Part shown: positions 8,579-16,928 of the stretch, piece by piece
How positions within the stretch are numbered: position 1 is the stretch's first letter
How the letters are laid out: every line of letters starts with the position of its first letter
Source of the DNA: Gallionella sp.
Lineage (GTDB): Bacteria > Pseudomonadota > Gammaproteobacteria > Burkholderiales > Gallionellaceae
Assembly (NCBI GenBank): GCA_028689145.1
Contig: JAQTWT010000011.1
Coordinates: 1 to 64,000 of the forward strand
Direction: 5' to 3'
DNA length: 64,000 nucleotides
Notes under the pieces: generated by a model
What the model saw: the letters and a program-made list of their open reading frames with translations, nothing else
Told to the model about the DNA's origin: nothing
Databases searched by the model: none
Made by a program: the position numbers and the translations under genes

Positions 8579-11500
8579 GGCGCACTCCCTGTTGCATCTT
8601 GGCTGGAATTACTTTTGGAAGACTCCGCTTTGATTGATTCCTGCTCTTCCAGTATCTTCCATTCGCTGCCGCGATCTTTGCGGATCAAAATCAATTGCTT
8701 CCGCGAAGTCTTTTTATAACCGCCAACTTCAAGCGTTTCCACAAAATATGCCGCCGCTCTCAGAGCACCGCGTGGTTCAATTTTGAGATTTTCCGCACGC
8801 ACCCTGATTGAGGCAGCCTCGCCAATCCGGCTGCCGCGTTTATTTTCCCATGCTGCACGCTCTTCCCCGCCTGCCGGCTGAAACTTGATGTCATAGTGAG
8901 ACAGATAACCCGCCACATTCTTTGCCGACCAATCATTTAACCAGCGTGCAACCAGCAATTCCGGGGAACCTGCCGGAATTTCTGCAGATTGTTTGGCTTC
9001 CGCTTCCGCCGCAGCTTTGGCCGACTGCTCCGCTTTTATGCGCGCGGCCTCAATCTTTGCCGCACGCTTGGCCTCTTCAGCGGCCTGTTTCTCCGCAGCT
9101 GCTTTGACTTTCTGCTCGGCCTTCAGCTTGGCTGCTTCGGCTTCCGCTTCCTGTTTGGCTTTCAGCTTTGCCGCTTTGGCCTCTGCGTCCAACTTGGCTT
9201 GCTCTGCCGCTTTAGCTTGCTGCTCCGCTCTCACCCGAGCAGCCTCGGCTTTGGCTTCTTCCTTTGCCTTGAGCTTGGCAGCCCTGGCTTCCGCTGCCAA
9301 TTTTGCTTTCTCTTCTGCTGCCGCTTTGGCAACTGCCTCACGTTGCGGGCGTGCGGCTTCCGCTCCCGCAGCAGCCATGGCCTGCTGCCCCGGTTTGACA
9401 CGTGCAGCTTCTGCCAGTGCCGCGCGTTTGACCTCATCGGCTGCTTGTTTCTCCGCTGCTGAATTGGCTTTCTGCTCGGCCTTCAGCTTGGCTGCTCCGG
9501 CTTCCGCTTCCTGTTTGGCTTTCAGCTTTGCCGCTTTGGCCTCTGCGTCCAGCCTGGCTTGCTCTGCTGCTTTCGCTTGCCGTTCAGCTTTCACGCGTGC
9601 CGCTTCGGCTTTAGCTTCTTCCTGTGCCTTGAGCTTGGCAACCCTGGCTTCCGCTGCCAATTTCGCTTTCTCTTCTGCTGCCGCTTTGGCAGCTGCCTCA
9701 CGTTGCGGGCGTGCAGCTTCCGCTTCCGCAGCAGCCATGGCCTGCTGTTCCACTTTGACACGTGCAGCTTCTGCCAGTGCCGCGCGTTTGGCCTCATCGG
9801 CTGCTTGTTTCTCCGCTGCTGATTTGGCTTTCTGCTCGGCCTTCAGCTTGGCTGCTTCGACTTCCGCTTCCTGTTTGGCTTTCAGCTTTGCCGCTTTGGC
9901 CTCTGCGTCCAACTTGGCTTGCTCTGCCGCTTTAGCTTGCTGCTCCGCTCTCACCCGAGCAGCTTCGGCTTTGGCTTCTGCCTTTGCCTTGAGCTTGGCG
10001 GCCCTAGCTTCCGCTGCCAATTTTGCTTTCTCTTCTGCTGCCTCATGAGCTTCAAACTTTGCACGGGTTTCTTCTTTCTCTTCCAAAATCTTCCATCCGC
10101 CATCCGGACCGCTGCGAATCAACACCAATTGTTTCCATGAGTTCTCTTCACGCCCATCAACTTCTCTTGACTCTACAAAACGGGCAATCGCCATCAGCTT
10201 GCCCTGCTGCACAATCTTCAGCTTTTCCGCGCGCGCTTTGACTGGGGCAGCTTCGACAATTTGCTTGCGGCGTTGCGCTTCCCATGACGCACGATTAGTC
10301 CCGTCTTCCGGGCGGAAAGCGATGTCATAATGCGACAAATAGCTCGTCACATTTATTCCCGACCAATCCTGCAACCAGCGTTCAACCAATATTTCCGGTG
10401 AACTCATCGGAATTTGGACAACTTCGGCTTCTGCCGCTTGATTGGTTTCCGGCACTGCCGTTTTTTCCGCTGGCAGTTCTGCTTTTTGCCCGGACTTTAC
10501 CGATGGCATCTCAACTCCGGTGGCAACTCCTGTATCCCTCTTATCCTCGACGTTATTAGCCGGTACAGGCAAACTATTTTTTCCAGTCAGCGCTTGCGAC
10601 GATACGACACCGCAACGCTGCTGCTCTGCACGCAACACGGCACAAAACTCTTCGGCTATCTGCTTCTCGGAAAATTGTGCAATAAATAACTGATACTGCG
10701 GGGGCTGCGCATCGCCTGCATCACCCGTCCCGTGTTGACGGCGCGGAAGTATCGTCCGGCCTTCCATCTGTTTTGGAAAACGGGCACGCAAGTCACGCCA
10801 TACGGCGGTAACCGCGCGTCGATCATGCACATCGGACATTTCCACCAGCCAAAACCGCTGATTGGACCAGTCCACCCCGTCGAATTTTTCCTGATTCGGC
10901 AAGGTTGCAGCGGTTGCGGGTGCGGCTTCCTGTTCCGCAATTATGCGCGGAGCTTCTGTATTCGCTGCACGTTTGGCCTCTTCCGCTACTTGTTTCTCCG
11001 CAGCTGCTTTGGCTTTCTGCTCGGCCTTCAGTTTGGCTGCCCCGGCTTCCTGTTTGGCTTTCAGCTTTGCCGCTTTGGCCTCTGCGTCCAGCCTGGCTTG
11101 CTCTGCTGCTTTCGCTTGCCGTTCAGCTTTCACGCGTGCCGCTTCGGCTTTAGCTTCTTCCTGTGCCTTGAGCTTGGCAACCCTGGCTTCCGCTGCCAAT
11201 TTCGCTTTCTCTTCTGCTGCCGCTTTGGCAGCTGCCTCACGTTGCGGGCGTGCAGCTTCCGCTTCTGCAGCCGCCTTAACTTCCTGTTCCGCTTTGACAC
11301 GTGCTGCTTCTGCCTGTGCCGCACGTTTAACCTCGTCAGCAGCTTGTTTCTCCGCTGCTGCTTTGGCTTTCTGTTCTGCTTTCAGCTTCGCTGCAGCGAC
11401 TTCAGCTTCCCGTCTGGCTTTCAGCTTCGCCGCTTTAAGCTCCGCGTCCACCCTGGCATTCTCAGCCGCTTGGCCTTGCTGCTCTGCTTTCAACCGCGCC

Positions 11501-12783
11501 ACTTCGGCTTTGGCTTGTTCCAGTGTATTGAGTTTCGCCGCTTTGGCTTCTGCAGCCGCACGAGCTTGCTGTTCCGCGACTACGCGCGCTACTTCAGCCT
11601 TCTCCGCCTGCCGGGCTTCTTCAAACGCTTGTTTTTCTGCATTCGCTCTAGCCAGCTTCTCGGCCTTCAACCGATCAACATCGGTTTTCAACCGCAAAAT
11701 TTCCGCTTCAGTTTCCTGCCGGACTTTCAACTTTGCGTCCTTGGCTATAGATTCCAGATACGTTCTTTCTGCTTCAGCATGCGCGTCATGTTCGACTTTC
11801 AGGCGAGCGGCTTCCGCATCGGCTTTGGCTTTCTGCTCAACCTGCAGCCTGGCCGCCACGGCTTCCGCTTCCCGCTTGGCTTTCAACTTCGCCGCTTTAG
11901 CCTCCGCGTCCTGCCTGGCTTTTTCCGCTGCCTTGGCTTGCAGTTCAGCTTTCACACGTACCGCTTCGGCTTTGGCTTCTTCCTGCACTTTAAGCTTGGC
12001 GGCTTTGGCCTCCTCCGCCAGCCTCGCTTTCTCTTCTGCAGCGGCAGCCTTGGCATCCTGCTCAGCTTTGACACGCGCGGCTTCAACTTGGGCAGCCTGT
12101 TTAGCTTCTTCTGCAGCCTGTTTTTCCGCATCATCCTGCGCGGTTCTCGCGCTAATAACCCCGGCTGCTTTATTAGCGTCTGCTCTGGCCTGCCTCTCGG
12201 CCTTCAACCGCGCCACATCAGCTTTTAAACGCAAAATTTCGGCTTCAGTTTCCCGCTGTACTTTCAACTTTGCGGCCTTGGCTATGAATTCCAGATAGGC
12301 TCTTTCTTCCTCTGCCACCTGCGCTTCACGCCCCGACTCCTTGGCTACAGCCTTTTCCGGCTGACTTGGCGCTATATTGTTTTCAGCTTTCGGCACCATA
12401 CCGGCCTCTGCCACAACCAACCGGTAGCCGTTCACACCGGATGACCCTGCTGTCTGCGAAGCGCCTGTGCGCGGGGTGGAATCGAACGTCAAAGATTTTT
12501 CGTGTTGCCGGTAAAGTTCGAGCGCATACACATTGCCGCTACCCGACAACAACAAAAAACACAGCGCGCCAAACGCCGCGTTGCGCAAACACAAACTCTG
12601 CCGATACAGGTGTTCCATATATACCCACGCCTCCAATCCCGCGCATGCGATCAGCCAATACCCCTGCAAACTTCTGTTCCAACGCGTGCAGATGCGTATT
12701 GGCAAGTGGAATGTAAAATCGCCCCCCGATAACCGCCAATCCGGCGACCTCCATTTTGTGTCTTCATTGGAATATTGCTTCAT
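8575..12783 (-). CDS. Large TolA-like Ala/Lys/Glu coiled-coil protein with one SPOR domain and two NTF2/Cds6-like domains
   Basis: 1402 aa with repetitive KAAEEAKRAAQAEAARVKAEQ coils. SPOR-like FWLVEMSDVHDRRAVTAVWRDLRARFPK...YQLFIAQFSEKQIAEEFCAVLRAEQQRCGVV. Two copies of SPE(I/L)LV.RWL.DWS..NV..YLSHYDI.F.P...WKILEE. Possible alternative start at 12618 (MEHLYRQSLCLRNAAFGALCFLLLSGSGNVYA). Confidence 0.8.
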   Translation of the reverse strand: MKQYSNEDTKWRSPDWRLSGGDFTFHLPIRICTRWNRSLQGYWLIACAGLEAWVYMEHLYRQSLCLRNAAFGALCFLLLSGSGNVYALELYRQHEKSLTFDSTPRTGASQTAGSSGVNGYRLVVAEAGMVPKAENNIAPSQPEKAVAKESGREAQVAEEERAYLEFIAKAAKLKVQRETEAEILRLKADVARLKAERQARADANKAAGVISARTAQDDAEKQAAEEAKQAAQVEAARVKAEQDAKAAAAEEKARLAEEAKAAKLKVQEEAKAEAVRVKAELQAKAAEKARQDAEAKAAKLKAKREAEAVAARLQVEQKAKADAEAARLKVEHDAHAEAERTYLESIAKDAKLKVRQETEAEILRLKTDVDRLKAEKLARANAEKQAFEEARQAEKAEVARVVAEQQARAAAEAKAAKLNTLEQAKAEVARLKAEQQGQAAENARVDAELKAAKLKARREAEVAAAKLKAEQKAKAAAEKQAADEVKRAAQAEAARVKAEQEVKAAAEAEAARPQREAAAKAAAEEKAKLAAEARVAKLKAQEEAKAEAARVKAERQAKAAEQARLDAEAKAAKLKAKQEAGAAKLKAEQKAKAAAEKQVAEEAKRAANTEAPRIIAEQEAAPATAATLPNQEKFDGVDWSNQRFWLVEMSDVHDRRAVTAVWRDLRARFPKQMEGRTILPRRQHGTGDAGDAQPPQYQLFIAQFSEKQIAEEFCAVLRAEQQRCGVVSSQALTGKNSLPVPANNVEDKRDTGVATGVEMPSVKSGQKAELPAEKTAVPETNQAAEAEVVQIPMSSPEILVERWLQDWSGINVTSYLSHYDIAFRPEDGTNRASWEAQRRKQIVEAAPVKARAEKLKIVQQGKLMAIARFVESREVDGREENSWKQLVLIRSGPDGGWKILEEKEETRAKFEAHEAAEEKAKLAAEARAAKLKAKAEAKAEAARVRAEQQAKAAEQAKLDAEAKAAKLKAKQEAEVEAAKLKAEQKAKSAAEKQAADEAKRAALAEAARVKVEQQAMAAAEAEAARPQREAAAKAAAEEKAKLAAEARVAKLKAQEEAKAEAARVKAERQAKAAEQARLDAEAKAAKLKAKQEAEAGAAKLKAEQKANSAAEKQAADEVKRAALAEAARVKPGQQAMAAAGAEAARPQREAVAKAAAEEKAKLAAEARAAKLKAKEEAKAEAARVRAEQQAKAAEQAKLDAEAKAAKLKAKQEAEAEAAKLKAEQKVKAAAEKQAAEEAKRAAKIEAARIKAEQSAKAAAEAEAKQSAEIPAGSPELLVARWLNDWSAKNVAGYLSHYDIKFQPAGGEERAAWENKRGSRIGEAASIRVRAENLKIEPRGALRAAAYFVETLEVGGYKKTSRKQLILIRKDRGSEWKILEEQESIKAESSKSNSSQDATGSAP
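9000..10050 (-). repeat. Three ~360-bp (120-aa) near-identical tandem units within the coiled-coil gene
   Basis: Lines 9121, 9481 and 9841 start with nearly the same sequence (cttcagcttggctgct(t/c)c(g)(g/a)cttccgcttcctgtttggct...), a 360-bp period. A further close copy lies at ~10980-11340. Confidence 0.88.
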
Positions 12784-15638
12784 GGCTTATGCCCGCCAAG
12801 TCCGGATTCAGGCATGGCTGCATTGGTCTCCGCCCCAACTCCTGCTTTTTCTTCCTCATCCAACAGTGCTTTTTGCTCCGCTTTCAAGCGCTCCAGTTCT
12901 GCTTCCACTGCCGCACGGGCTTCCCGCTCCGCTTTCTCGCGTGTCGCCTCAGCTTTGGCTGATTGCTCTGCCGCAGCATGTTGTTGCACGTGTGCCGCAT
13001 TTTTTTGTTCCGACTTTAATTGCGACGTTTCGGCTGTCAACCCGGCATTTTCTTCTTCGTCCAGCAGTGCTTTGTACTCTGCTTTTAAGCGCGCCAGTTC
13101 GGCTTCCGCTGCTTCTCTGGCTTCATATTCCGCTTTCGCGCGCGCGACACCGGCCTGCACTCGCCCCACTTCAGATGTTAATTTTTCCGGTGCATTGCTT
13201 ATCGCGACAGACGCTTCACCTGCCAGTCCAGCTTTTGCTTCCCCATCCAGCAGTGCCTGTTGCTCTGCTTTCAGACGTTCCAATTCAACTTCCGCAGCAG
13301 CCCTTGCTTCCCGTTCCGCTGCCACGCGCACAGCCTCTATTTTGGCAGCCAGACCAGCTGCTGCCTGCACTGCCTCAGGCTCAGCAGTTTTTTCAACAGG
13401 CATTTGCCCATCCTGCGCTGCTGCACCATCCGCATGATCCGATGGATTTCCGTCTTTATCATTCCTGCCAGAAACTTTCGCACCCGCCGTCGTGGTCGCA
13501 GTGATTGCTCCGCTAGCGGCGTTTGGCTGCAGATCAGATGCCGGAGGCACCACAAAGCCGTCTCTTCCCTCCAGCGATCGGGAAGAAACTGCTTCGCAAC
13601 GTTGCTGCCCGGCACGCAGTGTTATACAAAAATCTTCTGCTACTTTCTGATCGGGGAAGGTTGCGATAAATAACCGGTACCATGCAGCGCGCTCCTTCCC
13701 CGCCGCATTCACTTGCCCTTGCCGCTGCGGGAGCAGAGTTCGCCCGTCCATCAGTTGCTGCGAAAAGCGCGAGCGCAAGTCCCTCCAGGCGGGCAACACA
13801 GCACCCCGGTCATACACGCCGGAAAGCTCCACCAGCCAATGCACTTTTCCGTCGTTCAGCGTATTCCCCTCCCAGTCCACCGCTTTAGCTTCGTTAGCCT
13901 GCTCCCTGCTTCTGGCTTTATCATCTTCTCGTTTTTTGTACTTGCCAAATAATGTCGGAGCAACTTCCCCGACCGCGTTATCTGCCTTGTCTGCAATATT
14001 TCCTGTCCGGTTTTGCGCAGCACCCTCAACCCCCTGCTTTGCGCCAGACTCCGCAAAAACAGTGCCATAATCGGCCTCGTCTGCCAACGGCGCGGGACGC
14101 GCGCCGTCTCCCGGCATGACATCGCCGCCGGATACACCTCCGCCCAACGCGCTGAACAAATTGATCAGCCCGCGGTAGCGATCCATGCGTACACTGTACC
14201 AGTCATCCAGATTGCGCTGATAGGCGCGTTGCGCATCCAGCACAGCCAGATAATCAACCGCTCCGGCCATATAAGTTTCCTGGCTGTAATTCCATGCGCG
14301 CAGCGATGAATCAACGGCCACACCCTGCGCTTTCAGGCGCTTGCCGATAAAACTGATCGCGCTCAGCGAATCATCGACTTCGCGTACCGCGTCATAAATC
14401 ACGCGCATATAAGTTTCCAGCAACTCTTCATGCATAGCCTGCGCAAATTCCACTTCCTTGGATCGCTTGCCGCTGTCGAATATAGTTGCTGAAAGATTGG
14501 CAATCGTGCTCCAAAACAGTGCCTGCGGCGTGAACAACCCAGACATGTAGATACTACCGTAACCTATTTGCGCAGTCAGATCGAGCGGTGGCAGCACCCG
14601 CGCACGCGCAACGTCAATATCGGCATCAGCCGCCAACATCCTCGCCTCCACCGCACGCACGTCGGGTCTGCGCAACAACAATGCCGAGGGTACGCCGGGA
14701 AGCACCGGCAAAAATTTTACCGAGTTTAATCCATTACGCGAAAGCTTCAGCGCCACCGGTGCCGAGCCGGTCAACGCAGCCAAACGATTGAGTACGGTTT
14801 CACGCTGTTGTTCAAGTACCGGAAAGGTAGCTTTTACCGCAAAAACAGCCGCCTTCTGCTGCTCCATTTCCGTTATGGTTGCATCCCCCACAGCCAAACG
14901 TTCGCTTACCGAGACCAGCATCTCGCCCAGTGAATTCTCGGTCTCGCGCGCGACTTTCAAACGGTCATTGAGCGACAGGTATTCGATGTAAGCGGCAGCC
15001 ACATCGGCGGCCACTTTTCTCTGCATATCATCGCGCTGGTAGGTTGCCCGCAACAACTGCAACTCGGCGGACTCATACAACGATTCAGTTTCACCCCAAA
15101 TATCGGGACGCCAATCACCCTTGAGACTGATCTGATGGCTGGAGCGCGACTTGTTATTGCCCGTCGCACTACCTCTCCCGACACCAAATTCCGGATACTC
15201 GTTTTTAACCTGGGCCGGCAGCGTAACAACCGGAACCTTATCCGCTCCCGCCTGATCGAGCCGTGCTTTGCTTTGCGCGATACGCAATGCCGCAATCCGC
15301 AGATCCGGATTATTCGCCAGCGCGCGATCCATCAAACCGTTGAGTTCCTGGCTCCCCAACAGTCGCCACCACTCTGCCAGCGCAGCCGTCAATGGCGACG
15401 AAGCAGACAGTGCAGGGCGGGATACCGGTGAAGGCGAGGTGATATTTTTAGAATTGGCTATATCAACAACCGTTGGAGCGGCCGGATACTGCTTGGGAAG
15501 ATCAAGCGCGGGCACATTGTATTTATCGCGTTTTGCCGCACAGCCTGCCAACAGCAAAAAACATGACAGCATGAACGTGATGCCGCGCAAACACGACAAC
15601 CGATGATATTTCGGATAAGTCAATTTACTCACCGGCAC
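12780..15638 (-). CDS. NodT/TolC-type outer-membrane efflux lipoprotein fused to a C-terminal SPOR-like domain and coiled coil
   Basis: Lipobox LLLAGC; OMF features WWRLLGSQELNGLMDRALANNPDLRIAALRI, LLRRPDVRAVEARMLAADADIDVARA; then HWLVELSGVYDRGAVLPAWRDLRSRFSQ...WYRLFIATFPDQKVAEDFCITLRAGQQRCEAV (SPOR-like) and an Ala/Glu/Lys coiled coil. Confidence 0.88.
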   Translation of the reverse strand: MPVSKLTYPKYHRLSCLRGITFMLSCFLLLAGCAAKRDKYNVPALDLPKQYPAAPTVVDIANSKNITSPSPVSRPALSASSPLTAALAEWWRLLGSQELNGLMDRALANNPDLRIAALRIAQSKARLDQAGADKVPVVTLPAQVKNEYPEFGVGRGSATGNNKSRSSHQISLKGDWRPDIWGETESLYESAELQLLRATYQRDDMQRKVAADVAAAYIEYLSLNDRLKVARETENSLGEMLVSVSERLAVGDATITEMEQQKAAVFAVKATFPVLEQQRETVLNRLAALTGSAPVALKLSRNGLNSVKFLPVLPGVPSALLLRRPDVRAVEARMLAADADIDVARARVLPPLDLTAQIGYGSIYMSGLFTPQALFWSTIANLSATIFDSGKRSKEVEFAQAMHEELLETYMRVIYDAVREVDDSLSAISFIGKRLKAQGVAVDSSLRAWNYSQETYMAGAVDYLAVLDAQRAYQRNLDDWYSVRMDRYRGLINLFSALGGGVSGGDVMPGDGARPAPLADEADYGTVFAESGAKQGVEGAAQNRTGNIADKADNAVGEVAPTLFGKYKKREDDKARSREQANEAKAVDWEGNTLNDGKVHWLVELSGVYDRGAVLPAWRDLRSRFSQQLMDGRTLLPQRQGQVNAAGKERAAWYRLFIATFPDQKVAEDFCITLRAGQQRCEAVSSRSLEGRDGFVVPPASDLQPNAASGAITATTTAGAKVSGRNDKDGNPSDHADGAAAQDGQMPVEKTAEPEAVQAAAGLAAKIEAVRVAAEREARAAAEVELERLKAEQQALLDGEAKAGLAGEASVAISNAPEKLTSEVGRVQAGVARAKAEYEAREAAEAELARLKAEYKALLDEEENAGLTAETSQLKSEQKNAAHVQQHAAAEQSAKAEATREKAEREARAAVEAELERLKAEQKALLDEEEKAGVGAETNAAMPESGLGGHKP

Positions 15639-16193
15639 AGCAACCCGCGCACGGAATCAATGAGAAGCCGACAGCTTCATGCACGGGCAGTGTGATGTGA
15701 ATAACCATTTGCGATGACGCAAAAATTATAAGCAAGCGCTGTTTTTCTTGCATGGACATGATGTGTACAACTTAGCCAATCAGAGTGATTTTCATTTGAA
15801 AATACTACCAAGCGGGCAGGGGTTAATAACTATCCAATACCCCCCAAAAAACAACCCTATTCGCGACTTAAAAAGCATCAGGGGAACCCCGCTGACTCGC
15901 AGCGCAATCCGACTCCAATCAGTGCCAACAAAACAGATGAGTGGCAGCGCGCCTCCGTTGCTATTGCCGAGCCACACGCTGAGCTTTTATCCGAAATAAT
16001 ACTATCAATACACAGTGTTTTTAAGCTGACAAATACTGACAACTCGCCGTTCAAACGCTCGTCGTCCGAACGGGGAAAAACTTGCGGGGAGAAATTTTTG
16101 AATGGCGCTCTAGATCACCAACCGAACATACTGTAGAAAAAGTACAGCAAACGAAACGTCGGGCAAATATTGCTGAAGTTTTATTACAAGAAA

Positions 16194-16898
16194 CTACTCC
16201 AACACAACCAGCGGGCGAATGAATTTATAACCCACTCCGCGCACGGTTTGCAGGGAATCACTGTCATTATCAAACCCCCGCAATTTGCGCCGTAACCGGC
16301 TCATACAGGCTTCCAGAGCGCGCGGATCGTAGTGCGACGGGTTCTTGCCCATAGCCCGGATCAGGGTATCGCGATCTGCCTGCTGATTTTCAGCAGCAGC
16401 CATTGCCCGCAACAGCGATAACTCCCAACCGGTCAATGGAATGGCAGGCTCACCCGGCGGCCTCAGCTCGGATCGCGCCTGCAGCAACTGCCACGCTTGA
16501 TTCAGCGTTGGCAATGAATTGTGATGCACCGCTTCAAGGCGATTGACCATGTTGCCGATGAGTGCCAGCAACTCGGTGAAGTTGATCGGTTTAACGAGGT
16601 AATTATCCGCACCGGCAAGGCGGCACTCGATACGGTCACTCCCCCGGTTAAGCGCCGTCACCATGACAATGCCGATCAATGCACCAAACTTCTTGCGCAA
16701 CCGTTCCGCCAGAATTGAACCGCTATCGCCGGGAAGGCAATAATCCAGCAGTGCGATCTCGGGAGTGAATTGCGATAACTTGCTTTCCAGCTCCGCGCCA
16801 TTCGTTGCACCGTGTACTTCATGCCCGGAAAACTCAAGAAAAGAGACTAGCTCTTCAAGTTGTCCGATATCATCTTCCACTACAATAATGCGTGTCAT
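16194..16898 (-). CDS. OmpR-family response regulator
   Basis: Receiver domain IIVVEDDIGQLEELV...LLDYCLPGDSG...VMVTAL...GADNYLVKPI plus winged-helix C-terminus ...LEACMSRLRRKL...QTVRGVGYKFI. Confidence 0.93.
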   Translation of the reverse strand: MTRIIVVEDDIGQLEELVSFLEFSGHEVHGATNGAELESKLSQFTPEIALLDYCLPGDSGSILAERLRKKFGALIGIVMVTALNRGSDRIECRLAGADNYLVKPINFTELLALIGNMVNRLEAVHHNSLPTLNQAWQLLQARSELRPPGEPAIPLTGWELSLLRAMAAAENQQADRDTLIRAMGKNPSHYDPRALEACMSRLRRKLRGFDNDSDSLQTVRGVGYKFIRPLVVLE

Positions 16899-16928
16899 AA
16901 GGTCACCCAGGTTCAGGATTTGAATTCT

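Noticed and set aside
8993-12298. Long plus-strand ORFs (MASASAAALADCSAFMRAAS..., MLTARKYRPAFHLFWKTG..., MRGASVFAARLASSATC...)
   Set aside because: Low-complexity antisense frames of the Ala/Lys/Glu coiled-coil gene; no recognisable domain and no independent signals.
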